This document shows positions 9,071 through 17,518 of a stretch of 37,270 nucleotides of DNA, piece by piece; position 1 is the first letter of the stretch, and every line of letters starts with the position of its first letter. Below the pieces are notes generated by a model. The model ran no database searches. It was not told the origin of the DNA and saw only the letters and a list, made by a program, of their open reading frames with translations. Where the stretch lies: positions 918,366 to 955,635 of the forward strand of contig NZ_JQAK01000001.1 of assembly GCF_000757605.1 (NCBI RefSeq), read 5' to 3'. This DNA comes from Candidatus Paracaedibacter symbiosus (lineage in GTDB: Bacteria; Pseudomonadota; Alphaproteobacteria; Paracaedibacterales; Paracaedibacteraceae). Both the position numbers and the translations under genes were made by a program.

Positions 9071-10390
9071 TCACTCTAAACAGGCAATATCTTCACCCAT
9101 TGTTTTCAGAGTTGGTTCTTGTGTAAGATTTTCAAGTTTTTCAAAATATTTTATTCCCCCCCAAAAACTCGCCGCACAAGGGATAAAGATGAGCCAAAGT
9201 CCCCAATGACCAAAAATTTCAGTTAAATAGACTAATCCGAAGGAGGTGAGGACATACATGGAAGCCCTGGTTAAAGCATAAATAAAACTTGTATAAGTAA
9301 ATCTTTTGAATACAGGAAATCTTTTAATAAATACCGGCATAGCGGGCGCTGCCGTCATCGCAAAAAAGATGATAAAGTTTTGGATATAGAATAATTGGGC
9401 GCCGCTCGTAATAACTGAAAGTAAATAAGGACATATTAATAGCATGGGAAAGATCGCCCATAACTTATATTTTAATATTCTTAAAGGGTGTATGTAATAA
9501 CTTAGAAACGCAAAGAGTAAATACCCGATAGTTTGGACAATAGAAACAAAAAAATTCTGCTTAATGATGTCGGTAGCTGAATAGTGATAAGTAAATTGTA
9601 AAATATGGCTGCAATGTACGTAGACGAAATAAAAACAAACTGGCCAGGCACAATATATTAAGAAAAAAGCCAGTGAAGTCTTGCTCTTCTCTTCATTAAA
9701 ACTGTTATCTGAAGAAACACCCTTTACAATATTTCGACTCTTATTAATAAACTTTTTTGATTGGAGAAACTCAGGCGTCTCTCTTAATCGAGTCCGCGCC
9801 AGCGTCCCAATCACGGCAATCGAAGCGCCAAACCAAAAAGCAAGTCGCCATTCCAACTTCAAAGAAAACACAATCATTGCAACTGCTAACGCCATCATCG
9901 TTCCAAAAGCGGAAGAACAAGCCATTAAGCCAACTGCTGGATATTGATAGGGCGGTTTAATCGTTTCTGTTAAGTAAATTTCTGCAGCTACTATTTCCCC
10001 CATGGAAGAGAGCCCTTGAATAACGCGGCATAAGGTAACTGCCCACGACGCTGTAATTCCTATTTGGGCATATGTGGGAACATTGGCCATCACAATACAC
10101 GATAAGGACATTAACATCGTTGTAATAATGACTGTCGACTTTCTTCCAATATTATCCCCTATATAGCCAAATATAATAGCCCCAAAGGGTCTCAAAACAT
10201 ACGTTGAGCAAAAGGCAAAAGCAGCAAGAAGGGCTGATGTATGGGGATCTGTTTTAGGAAAAAATAGCTCGTTTAAAACAACCGCCAAATGCACATACAG
10301 CATAAGGTCAAAATATTCTAGAAATGTTCCAATTTGAAGTAATCCAATGGCTTCTTTATGGTTTGGTTTGAGTGGGGAAAATAAACTCAT
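9071..10390 (-). CDS. MFS transporter, metabolite:H+ symporter (ProP-like) family
   Basis: Inner-membrane transporter of 439 residues with about 12 hydrophobic segments. MHS/ProP-family signs: IGTFLEYFDLMLYVHLAVVLNELFFP in TM1, the loop motif FGYIGDNIGRKSTV between TM2 and TM3, CRVIQGLSSMGEIVAAEIYLTE in TM4, and RLRETPEFLQ in the central loop. Proteins of this family carry osmolytes, dicarboxylates or amino acids with protons; the substrate cannot be read from sequence. It is divergent to a close paralogue (10765-12057), with 374 bases between them. Expansion of ProP-like carriers is known in intracellular alphaproteobacteria such as Rickettsia. Confidence 0.85.
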   Translation of the reverse strand: MSLFSPLKPNHKEAIGLLQIGTFLEYFDLMLYVHLAVVLNELFFPKTDPHTSALLAAFAFCSTYVLRPFGAIIFGYIGDNIGRKSTVIITTMLMSLSCIVMANVPTYAQIGITASWAVTLCRVIQGLSSMGEIVAAEIYLTETIKPPYQYPAVGLMACSSAFGTMMALAVAMIVFSLKLEWRLAFWFGASIAVIGTLARTRLRETPEFLQSKKFINKSRNIVKGVSSDNSFNEEKSKTSLAFFLIYCAWPVCFYFVYVHCSHILQFTYHYSATDIIKQNFFVSIVQTIGYLLFAFLSYYIHPLRILKYKLWAIFPMLLICPYLLSVITSGAQLFYIQNFIIFFAMTAAPAMPVFIKRFPVFKRFTYTSFIYALTRASMYVLTSFGLVYLTEIFGHWGLWLIFIPCAASFWGGIKYFEKLENLTQEPTLKTMGEDIACLE

Positions 10391-10764
10391 TTTGACCTTT
10401 AGAAATTAGATAGCAATATTTTTCTTATAAACTTTTAAACTTTTAAAAAGTTTTACTCCACGCTAATTATCTTCTATAATTCTCGGAAATTTTTTATTTT
10501 CATCTGACATTACCTGACATTATAGTGAGTTAAATCCCAAAAACCACCTCGATTAAGAGATAACTAAATATAAAACAATCTAGTAAGATTAAGTGGATGC
10601 AACTTTTATTCTCCCTATTTCAATTAACAGCAGAAATTGGCTATCTCTTAATTCGCATTAATTTTTTTTAAAAACTCACGCAGAAGAAGCCTTTTTTTCC
10701 TATTAGATTTATGAAAAGAAAACTATGAAAAGAAAATAAAAAATGAGAAAAGTGAGAGAAGCCA
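10391..10764. promoter_or_regulatory. Divergent intergenic region between two MHS transporters
   Basis: Must hold both promoters. Visible structure: palindrome AAACTTTT-A-AAAAGTTT at 10437-10453 close to the minus-strand start, and a 10-base tandem direct repeat, CTGACATTAC/CTGACATTAT, at 10504-10523. No clear -10/-35 pair could be chosen with confidence. Confidence 0.35.
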
Positions 10765-12057
10765 ATGGAGAGCCTTAAACCTTACCAAAAGAAATCTTTT
10801 GCTCTTATCCAAATTGGTGCCTTCCTAGAATATTTTGACCTTTATTTGTATGTTCATATGGCTGTCGTGCTCAACGAGGTATTTTTTCCTAAAACAGATC
10901 CTTATACTGCTTCTCTTATTGCTGCTTTTACCTTTTCCTCAACTTATCTTTTACGCCCTTTAGGTGCCCTGGTTTTTGGATATCTTGGAGACAATTTTGG
11001 TCGAAAATCCACGATAGTTATTACAACATCCATTATGGCTTTTTGCTCCTTTGTAATTGCTTCTCTTCCTTCCTATGAAAAAATTGGTCTTACCGCTTCG
11101 GTCGTGATGATTTTATGCCGAATGCTTCAAGGGTTTTCTTCCATAGGAGAGTTTATAGGGGCATTAACCTATGTGACGGAGTCCACCACTCCCCCCCGTT
11201 CCTATTTTTATACCAGTTTAGTTGCGTTTTTTACGAGCTTAGGAAGTACTTTTGCACTGTTAATTGGGAGTGTGTTTTTGATTATGAATAGCGCGGATGG
11301 ATGGAGAACAGCCTTTTATTTTGGGGCCGCCATTGCGGTAGTTGGATCAGTGGCGCGAACCCAACTCCGAGAAACACCTGAATTTCTGCAAGAGAAATTA
11401 CAAAACAAAACAAAACATAAAAAAATTAGTGAATTACTTCCCTCCCAAAAGACTAAGAAAAACTTCCTGTGTTATTTGGGGGTTGAATGCCTACGGCCTC
11501 TCTATTTCTATTTTAGTTTTATTTACCTAGGGCAGATTCTACGAACTCAATATGGGTATAGTGCCGCGGAAGTGATTTACCATAATCTTTTTATCTCAGG
11601 AATAGAAGCTCTTGCTATTTTGGCGTACGGCCGGTTAGCGCTTAAAATTTTCCCATTAAAAATTTTAAAAGTACGCGGCACACTTTTCCTAGGTTTTGCT
11701 CTTTGCTTGCCTATGCTTATAAATCATGCCTCCAGCCCCGTGCATCTTTTTTTAATTCAATGTGGCTTACTCATTTTAGGCGAAGGGGTAACCCCTGCTC
11801 ACGCTTTATTTTTAAAAGCTTTTCCAACAATTGGAAGATATACTCAAGCAGCTGTCGCTTATGCTCTCTCGCGAATCGTCACTACTTTGCTGACATCTTA
11901 TGGATGTGTTTTCGTTGGAGAGTATTATGGAATAGAAGGAATAACAACCTTTTTGGTAGGGGTAATTTTAATTCATCTCACTTCTATCTACCACTTTGAT
12001 AAACAACAAAGAGGAATCCAAGAATTAGTTTCTCAACAGTATAGTGAATCCAATTGA
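10765..12057 (+). CDS. MFS transporter, metabolite:H+ symporter (ProP-like) family, paralogue
   Basis: 430-residue inner-membrane carrier, clearly paralogous to the divergent gene at 9071-10390: QIGAFLEYFDLYLYVHMAVVLNEVFFPKTDPYT, FGYLGDNFGRKSTIVITTSIMA, CRMLQGFSSIGEFIGALTYVTE and RTQLRETPEFLQEK align almost without gaps. The central loop and second half diverge more, suggesting different substrates. Start ATG 10765, with a GAGAGAAG ribosome site just before it. Family and membrane location are sure; substrate is unknown. Confidence 0.85.
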   Translation: MESLKPYQKKSFALIQIGAFLEYFDLYLYVHMAVVLNEVFFPKTDPYTASLIAAFTFSSTYLLRPLGALVFGYLGDNFGRKSTIVITTSIMAFCSFVIASLPSYEKIGLTASVVMILCRMLQGFSSIGEFIGALTYVTESTTPPRSYFYTSLVAFFTSLGSTFALLIGSVFLIMNSADGWRTAFYFGAAIAVVGSVARTQLRETPEFLQEKLQNKTKHKKISELLPSQKTKKNFLCYLGVECLRPLYFYFSFIYLGQILRTQYGYSAAEVIYHNLFISGIEALAILAYGRLALKIFPLKILKVRGTLFLGFALCLPMLINHASSPVHLFLIQCGLLILGEGVTPAHALFLKAFPTIGRYTQAAVAYALSRIVTTLLTSYGCVFVGEYYGIEGITTFLVGVILIHLTSIYHFDKQQRGIQELVSQQYSESN

Positions 12058-12502
12058 TATTCGGAAAATTATAGCACTCAAAGTTGAGGTGATTTTTTCG
12101 CTTGGCCGACAAAGCGGGTATTCTTTTCTTTTGGGCGGCAAGACTTATTTAGGAGATACCTTTAGGAGATACCACTGTCGTGGATCGGGAATGTTTTAAC
12201 TCAATTCTAAAATATCCATGTTTAACAGATTATGATATTTCCATGAAAAACTTTAGATTTTATCTAAACATTTTGTCAAATCGAGTGTCTTTCATTCACT
12301 CAGCTTAGAAAAAAATTTCGTGCAAAAGCCCTGGGTGCAGTCCCACTTCCCCAAAAATTTTTGCAACAGGCCCCGTTTCATATAGGGAGGTGTGCATCGC
12401 CTCATTTTTTTATTTTTGGAATATTTTACGTGGTGATAGAGAAGAAGAATAATTATATAAGCATCAATATCTTTCTAAGAAAATAACCAGAGATTGTGTG
12501 CT
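12058..12502. other. Intergenic region with a 13-bp tandem repeat
   Basis: No gene seen. It contains a perfect 13-base tandem duplication (TTTAGGAGATACC twice, 12148-12173) and an inverted pair TGCAAAA ... TTTTGCA near 12320-12364 around a C-rich segment. I do not recognise a riboswitch or small RNA. Confidence 0.35.
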
Positions 12503-13762
12503 ATGAAAATTATAGTAATGTTTTTTATATTTTTAGGATGTTCTCCTGTTTTCTCTTCAGAGCTTTTCCCCTCTCCCTTTACCTATTCTTATAAAATTGA
12601 GGAGGTTCCCCATACTGTTTGCAAACATAAAGAAATTATAGGTGCAGATCAAACACACCTACAAGGGTATACAGGCAAAGGTATTAAAGTTGGTGTCATT
12701 GATACGGGGGTTTTTGATTCTTCTGGTTTTAGTAATGTAGCTGAAATAGATGCCCCCATTGAGTCTGCTAAAATAGAAGAAGAAGATTCTTCTCATCCTA
12801 ACCACGTTGTGTCAACCCTTAAAAGTATTGCTCCAGATTGTCATATTCTTGTGAGCTGCTATCCATTGTGGTCAGGTCAACTGGACCACCAATCCTATGA
12901 AACTCAATTGGCAAAGACTATAATAGAAATGGCAGATCATGAAGTTAACTTTATTAATGTTTCTTTAGGTTTCGAGAGAACGGCAGTTTTAAGAAGTTCT
13001 ATAATAGCATATATCTTTCCAAAAACAGTTAAAGATGCTTTGCGCTATGCCCGAGATAAGGGCATAGTGGTGTTCATGGCTGGTTCTAATGAAGGCCAAG
13101 TATTAGGAAGGTCAATTTACCCAAATATCCTGCCTTTTTTAGAAGAAATGAATGGGCATTTTTATTTTGTTTTAGCTTCTTCTTATAGCCAAATATATGA
13201 ACAACGAGCCTCATTTAGCAACGTTCCTGAAAATAAAGAGCTGGCGAAATACTGTTTAACAGCACCGGGTGAAGGTATCTTAAGCCTTAGCATCAAAGGA
13301 AAGGAAATTGTATGGGAGGGAACCTCAGCCGCTACACCCATAGTTACCGGCGCAGCGGCACTTTTAAAACAAGCTTATACCGACCATTCTTCGCAGCAAA
13401 TCTTACAGCGTATGGTCCAATCTTTACGCACAACACCTTTACATAAAATAAATATTACCTTTGAAGGATTTCTTGCAAGTGAAGCTGGTCGCTTCCATCG
13501 TGAGATGATTGAAAAAGCTGGGTCAGGTCACGAATGGTTAAGGACTCAATTTAGACGAGCTATTATTCAACGTAGAATAAAGGATAAATCTGAAAAAGGG
13601 TTCAATACCTACAAAGAGCAATATATAGAAAATCTCCGGCAGAGGGCTTTAATTGAGTATAATTATGGCATGAAACACTGCTGGGAGGAGGTGGGAGCCG
13701 GCATTTTAGATATTCAAGCAGCGCTGAAATGTATGGTCCCAAAGGGTGATGTTTTGGGTTAG
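12503..13762 (+). CDS. Secreted subtilisin-like serine protease (S8 family)
   Basis: Exported S8 peptidase of 419 residues. ATG 12503 gives an immediate signal peptide (MKIIVMFFIFLGCSPVFSS); TTG 12494 is an in-frame alternative. FLGC could be read as a poor lipobox, so a lipoprotein is possible. All catalytic elements are present: Asp67 in GIKVGVIDTGV, His98 in SSHPNHVVS (the usual HGTHVAG is altered), the oxyanion Asn in MAGSNEG, and the Ser in WEGTSAATPIVTGAAALL. No large prodomain is seen before the catalytic domain. The last ~110 residues are basic and helical, without a recognised domain. Substrates are unknown; a role outside the cell or in the periplasm follows from export. Confidence 0.88.
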   Translation: MKIIVMFFIFLGCSPVFSSELFPSPFTYSYKIEEVPHTVCKHKEIIGADQTHLQGYTGKGIKVGVIDTGVFDSSGFSNVAEIDAPIESAKIEEEDSSHPNHVVSTLKSIAPDCHILVSCYPLWSGQLDHQSYETQLAKTIIEMADHEVNFINVSLGFERTAVLRSSIIAYIFPKTVKDALRYARDKGIVVFMAGSNEGQVLGRSIYPNILPFLEEMNGHFYFVLASSYSQIYEQRASFSNVPENKELAKYCLTAPGEGILSLSIKGKEIVWEGTSAATPIVTGAAALLKQAYTDHSSQQILQRMVQSLRTTPLHKINITFEGFLASEAGRFHREMIEKAGSGHEWLRTQFRRAIIQRRIKDKSEKGFNTYKEQYIENLRQRALIEYNYGMKHCWEEVGAGILDIQAALKCMVPKGDVLG

Positions 13763-13832
13763 TGATAGATAAATGCTCAGGCCTTGATTTCCAGTCTTTA
13801 AATTGTGAGATTCATAGAGGTGGTTTCAATAT

Positions 13833-13910
13833 TTTATAGAAGGCGAGACACAATTTTATGGCTTTGTGAGGCTCATCTATACCTATCGCAAAGGACTAGG
13901 AGGGCATTAA
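13833..13910 (+). pseudogene. Autotransporter barrel fragment
   Basis: One frame reads ETQFYGFVRLIYTYRKGLGGH then stop. This matches one barrel strand pair of the autotransporter at 4274-7720 (DTQAYGFIKLGYTYRKAL) and the scrap at 15814-15930 (DTQFYGFVKLAYAYRKGLG). No start, no signal peptide and no remaining barrel are present, so it is a relic. Its stop codon lies inside the hairpin of the terminator that follows. Confidence 0.7.
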
Positions 13911-13922
13911 AGCCCTCTTTTT
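13899..13922 (+). terminator. Rho-independent terminator after the S8 protease
   Basis: Stem GAGGGC/GCCCTC with loop ATTAAA and a run of five T residues. It lies 137 bases after the protease stop and at the end of the autotransporter relic. Confidence 0.8.
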
Positions 13923-14066
13923 CTATGGATGCCCCCCCTTCTCTGTCACTTCAATGTTATTTTTTTGAAAGTTTCATGCTCCAACCTTACGTGATAAATG
14001 CTTATCTACCGAGTAGGTATTCTTTACCCTAATTTTGATAACTTATATTAAATGAGGAATATATAA

Positions 14067-14360
14067 ATGAAGAAGCTCTTTCTCTGTGTAAGCATCTTAG
14101 CAGCTAATGCCTTTCCTGCGTTTGCTGAAGAAACAAAAACTGAAAATAAACCAGTGATAAATAAAGATACTATCGAAGCAAATTGGCATATCTTAAAAGG
14201 AAAGGTTATGAAAAAATGGGCTAAAATAACAGATAATGACATCCTTCATATGAAAGGGACGAGAGAAGAATTAAGAGGAAAACTCCAAGAAAAATACGGC
14301 TATGACAAAGAAAAAGCAGAGCAATATATTGATGAGTTTTTAAAAGAAAACAACCCTTAG
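14067..14360 (+). CDS. CsbD-like protein with a signal peptide
   Basis: 97-residue small protein. The mature part carries the CsbD-family pattern: NKDTIEANWHILKGKVMKKWAKITDNDI, then GTREELRGKLQEKYGYDKEKAEQYIDEF. CsbD proteins are abundant stress-induced small helical proteins of unknown mechanism, normally without a signal sequence. Here a clear signal peptide precedes the domain (MKKLFLCVSILAANAFPAFA, cleavage before EETK), so this copy is predicted to be periplasmic. GAGGAA is well placed before ATG 14067. No operon partner is seen. Confidence 0.88.
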   Translation: MKKLFLCVSILAANAFPAFAEETKTENKPVINKDTIEANWHILKGKVMKKWAKITDNDILHMKGTREELRGKLQEKYGYDKEKAEQYIDEFLKENNP

Positions 14361-14660
14361 AAGTTTGCGACATAGATATTCTTTTCAGTTAGATGGGTTA
14401 TTATTTATATCATCCTGTAAGTGTGAATGTCCTCTTTTCAAGAGGCATTCCCCCAGAAAAACTTATCCAAGCGTTGCGATAGAGTATTATCTTTTAATCA
14501 TTGCTTAGACTTTCATTGCCAGGAATTTTCTGAGCACAAAGAATGATTGGGTTCTCAAGGATGAGAAGGAAGTGGTCGGGTAATCCCCCCAAATTGTGTC
14601 TAGCAGGCATTAGACCGACAACTTCTTTTCCCCTATTTCTTATTTCTCTCTTTTAAAACC
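14361..14660. other. Intergenic region with a hairpin and a short coding-like frame
   Basis: Between csbD-like and alkC, which converge. A strong hairpin lies at 14425-14450 (GAATG-T-CCTCTT / AAGAGG-CATTC, loop TTC), but no T run follows, so it is not a classic terminator. On the minus strand, 14494-14610 is an open frame described separately. Confidence 0.4.
14494..14610 (-). CDS. Possible 38-residue small protein or gene remnant
   Basis: Frame beginning MPARHNLGGLPDHFLLILEN and ending GNESLSND. Its composition is protein-like (balanced residues, hydrophobic core), and it lies just downstream of alkC on the same strand. There is no convincing ribosome site, and the frame stays open upstream to a stop near 14645, which suggests the remains of something longer. 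I do not recognise the family. Confidence 0.25.
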   Translation of the reverse strand: MPARHNLGGLPDHFLLILENPIILCAQKIPGNESLSND

Positions 14661-15794
14661 TTACACCCTTAATTCCCAATCCATCTGGTGAAGGACGCGT
14701 CCATTCACCTGAATTTCAAGCAAGTGCAGTCCTGGATAATGGGTGCGAGTCGTCACCTTCTTAAGATGATGGCTTTTAGTAATAAGCCCCACTCCTTTAG
14801 CTGGTAGCATGAGTGCTTTAAGCTTAAACACCTTGGGCGACTTGCTCTGATTGGCTTTCACGAAGTGAATAATATAATCAATCACCACTTTTTGCGGGTT
14901 AGCTGATAAAGACTGAAGCCGGAACTCAAACTCGATCTGCTCTCCAATTGTAAACTTTTTTTGATTTATCTTAAATTCCGTGATCTTAATCTGCGCGTCC
15001 TGCGACACGTCTATCAGTTTAAGCGCCTCTGGATGTCCCTTCTTGATGAGTGTTCTCAGTGCCCGGTGAATGATCCATTCAATCTTCGCAGCGTCCTCGG
15101 TACCCGCCGATTTCTTCCAGCTCGATAAAAGCGTTATCACCCAGTCTGGATGATCTTTAGCTATATCGTTTAAGTGATTGGAGACACTCTTTCGGACATA
15201 CAATTCGGAATCAAACTTCAGCCTCTCTAAGATGAGCAATGGAGGAGAAGGATCTCGCACGAACTCTTGCAGTCGTTCTCCCCACGGCAAACGAGGCCTT
15301 GTCCCCTCACAAGCCCAACGACGTACATGGACGTCCTTATCTAAGGCACACGTCTCAAGATATTGCAGGGTATAGGAAGGATGGCGTTTTAAAAAAGGCC
15401 TCACGGCAAACTCGGAGGTAAACAGACGCGTTAATTCTTTGAGGGCATCGAGTGAAAGCTTCACTTCCTCAAGCCCATACGCTTGAATAAACTCTGTGTA
15501 TGGCCAGAGAGCAAAGCCATTAAGCGCCCCACATTCAGTCGACTGAAGAAGAATTTTCACTGCTTGAGAAAAATCCTGCGGCAGCTGGTTTCGAAGCTCA
15601 TTTCGGATAAGTAGTACCCGCCCCTTCATTTCAACAGTCTCAAGTTCTTGCGCAAGTTCTAAAAAGCATTGCTGATTAAAAGGGGGATACACCTTACCTA
15701 TAGCCTGTGACATCCGCTCAAGGAGAAGTTTATTAAATATGTGTTTGAGAGCTTGAGGATTTGAGGCGGATTGGGTATCCAGTTGTTGCGGCAT
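14661..15794 (-). CDS. alkC: AlkC-type DNA alkylation-repair glycosylase with Ig-like C-terminal domain
   Basis: 377-residue protein of the ALK/HEAT-like DNA glycosylase superfamily, which excises alkylated bases such as 3-methyladenine without base flipping. HEAT-like helices cover about residues 1-265, with the family segments GFALWPYTEFIQAYGLEE, DVHVRRWACEGTRPRLPWGERL and ELYVRKSVSNHLNDIAKDHPDWV. Residues of about 268-377 form a beta-rich domain (ITEFKINQKKFTIGEQIEFEF, then LLEIQVNGRVLHQMDWEL), matching the Ig-like domain known from AlkC proteins that have one. AGGAGC before ATG 15794 fixes the start. An autotransporter scrap lies immediately upstream. Confidence 0.85.
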   Translation of the reverse strand: MPQQLDTQSASNPQALKHIFNKLLLERMSQAIGKVYPPFNQQCFLELAQELETVEMKGRVLLIRNELRNQLPQDFSQAVKILLQSTECGALNGFALWPYTEFIQAYGLEEVKLSLDALKELTRLFTSEFAVRPFLKRHPSYTLQYLETCALDKDVHVRRWACEGTRPRLPWGERLQEFVRDPSPPLLILERLKFDSELYVRKSVSNHLNDIAKDHPDWVITLLSSWKKSAGTEDAAKIEWIIHRALRTLIKKGHPEALKLIDVSQDAQIKITEFKINQKKFTIGEQIEFEFRLQSLSANPQKVVIDYIIHFVKANQSKSPKVFKLKALMLPAKGVGLITKSHHLKKVTTRTHYPGLHLLEIQVNGRVLHQMDWELRV

Positions 15795-15813
15795 TTAAGT
15801 GCTCCTTTTTTAT

Positions 15814-15930
15814 AGTAAAGTCAGTCCCATTGCCGATAAAGTCGCTGGTAATTTTATCCGCATTACCTAAACCCTTTCGATAAGCATAGGCTAGTTTTAC
15901 GAAACCATAGAATTGGGTGTCTCTTTTCAT
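15814..15930 (-). pseudogene. Autotransporter barrel fragment upstream of alkC
   Basis: The frame reads KRDTQFYGFVKLAYAYRKGLG then ADKITSDFIGNGTDFTI, homologous to DTQAYGFIKLGYTYRKALNN... of the intact barrel at 4274-7720. An in-frame stop directly precedes it and it runs out of frame into alkC, so only one barrel segment survives. It shares the same segment as the relic at 13833-13910. Confidence 0.7.
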
Positions 15931-15955
15931 CTTTTAATAGATTTTTGCGCAGCTT

Positions 15956-17518
15956 TTAGGATGCTAATTTATTTAGGGCAGCGCTTAAACGACTAAAGTC
16001 AAAATCATTTTTATCTTTAAGGGCGTCTATTTCTTCTTGTACCCTTTGTAAGCCGGATTTTATTCTTTCAAGCTCTACAGCTGGATTCTTATCAAACAAA
16101 TGTCCTAGCATAAGTTTCTGCGCCTTTTGCTTAAGTTGTTCAAAATCCATAATAAATGTTTGCACTTCTTGCTGTTCAGCTTCCAGCTCCTGCTTTTTTT
16201 TATAAGCTTCAAGATACCGTATATAAGCTTCATTTAATGTTAGATTGCTGTTTTCACTCTCAATTTCTTTAACATCAAGAGATTCTTTTAAAATATTAAA
16301 AAAGAAAAAGTTATTTATTCCCCTATTGCAGGCGTAATTATAATATTCTAGGATGGCTTGTTGGCAATCACTAGAAGCTACTTCATAAAAAAAGCTTTTA
16401 AAATAATTGATTTTCTGTTGAAAAAGTGTGCCAAGAAATAATTTTTCTGTTTCCCCTAAATCTTTTCTCAAGGCATCAAAGGAACCTTCCTTTTCAAGTT
16501 CGTCGTGAGGGGTATCTTTTTGTCTTTTAGGGGCTCTTTCTTCTTGTTCATTTGTCCAAGAATCAACAACCGGTTCTGCTTCTGCTTCTGTATCTTCATC
16601 TTCAATTTGATGACGTCTCTTAGCTTTTTTTCTTGTTTTCTCTGTAGCTTGGGATTTTTCAGCTGAATCTTCCACCTCTTTCATACTAGAGTGGCTTCGT
16701 ATTGGATTTTTTTGCTCATCAGATATGGGCAGAGGTTGAATAATATTAGTATAACTCATTCCTAGGTTTGCTGCCCTAAAATTAACATAATCTTTTATAA
16801 TTTGGGCAGTAAGCTTATCAGGGTATCCATCACGTGACTTTATATACTTTAATTTTTTCAAGGATTTTATAATTTCATTTCCTAGATTAAGGTAAAAAGT
16901 TGAAGGATTAGACTGCTTATTTCTATAGTTTAAAGATTCAAGATCTTTGTCATCAGAAAGGGATCCTTTAATTAAATTAACTCGTTTCATAAGGCGCCCA
17001 CTTACCCTGCTTAAAACCTCATTAGCCATATTACGATCCCATTTTTTGGTATGTTGAAGACAATACAGTAATGTGCCATAAAGGGTCATAACAACATTAA
17101 TCGACCTATTTCTAGGAAGGCAACCATCAAGGCTATCGATAATAAATAAAAACCTAATAGTTGATTCCAACTTATTTAAAGTTATCTGGCCTTGACTATA
17201 GTCAATACAAAATAAAGAAATTGTCCTAGCCGCCGCATTATTCAAGCACTCTTCCATAGATGAGGATGTAACAGCATCTAGGATAATAGGTGAATTATCA
17301 GAAAAAATATTATCTTCAGCCTTATCAATTAATATATTATTGGCTCTAACTATATACGTATCCTCCTCTTGTGGCTGAAGAACAATTTTTAAATTATTTT
17401 CAGAAAGCTGCGCTAAGCTAGATAAAGGTTGAAAGGAGTCTTTCTTGTCTGCTGGTTTTTCCATGGCATGGCTAGAGGATAACCAAGAAGCCAAAAATAT
17501 AAATAAAATTTTTATCAT
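15956..17518 (-). CDS. Secreted hypothetical protein with NLS-like basic clusters and C-terminal coiled coil
   Basis: 520-residue protein of unrecognised family. Start ATG 17518 is chosen because AAGAG precedes it and a signal peptide follows at once (MIKILFIFLASWLSSSHA, cleavage before MEKP); an upstream ATG 17626 would bury this signal. Residues 55-260 look globular and helical. Residues 270-345 are highly charged and disordered in character, with basic clusters KTRKKAKRRH (294-303) and PKRQK (330-334) flanking an acidic stretch, an arrangement like a eukaryotic bipartite or paired nuclear localisation signal. Residues 430-505 are heptad-like, rich in Glu/Gln/Lys/Leu (EAYKKKQELEAEQQEVQTF). 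A secreted host-directed protein is a guess. Confidence 0.7.
   Translation of the reverse strand: MIKILFIFLASWLSSSHAMEKPADKKDSFQPLSSLAQLSENNLKIVLQPQEEDTYIVRANNILIDKAEDNIFSDNSPIILDAVTSSSMEECLNNAAARTISLFCIDYSQGQITLNKLESTIRFLFIIDSLDGCLPRNRSINVVMTLYGTLLYCLQHTKKWDRNMANEVLSRVSGRLMKRVNLIKGSLSDDKDLESLNYRNKQSNPSTFYLNLGNEIIKSLKKLKYIKSRDGYPDKLTAQIIKDYVNFRAANLGMSYTNIIQPLPISDEQKNPIRSHSSMKEVEDSAEKSQATEKTRKKAKRRHQIEDEDTEAEAEPVVDSWTNEQEERAPKRQKDTPHDELEKEGSFDALRKDLGETEKLFLGTLFQQKINYFKSFFYEVASSDCQQAILEYYNYACNRGINNFFFFNILKESLDVKEIESENSNLTLNEAYIRYLEAYKKKQELEAEQQEVQTFIMDFEQLKQKAQKLMLGHLFDKNPAVELERIKSGLQRVQEEIDALKDKNDFDFSRLSAALNKLAS

Larger units (their letters stand above)
13763..14066. other. Intergenic region between the S8 protease and the CsbD-like gene
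   Basis: Holds the autotransporter relic (13833-13910), the terminator (13899-13922) and the CsbD-like leader. Nothing else is recognised between 13923 and 14050. Confidence 0.45.

Noticed and set aside
12302-12380. Possible cobalamin-type riboswitch in a C-rich structured leader
   Set aside because: No recognisable conserved box and the downstream gene is a protease.
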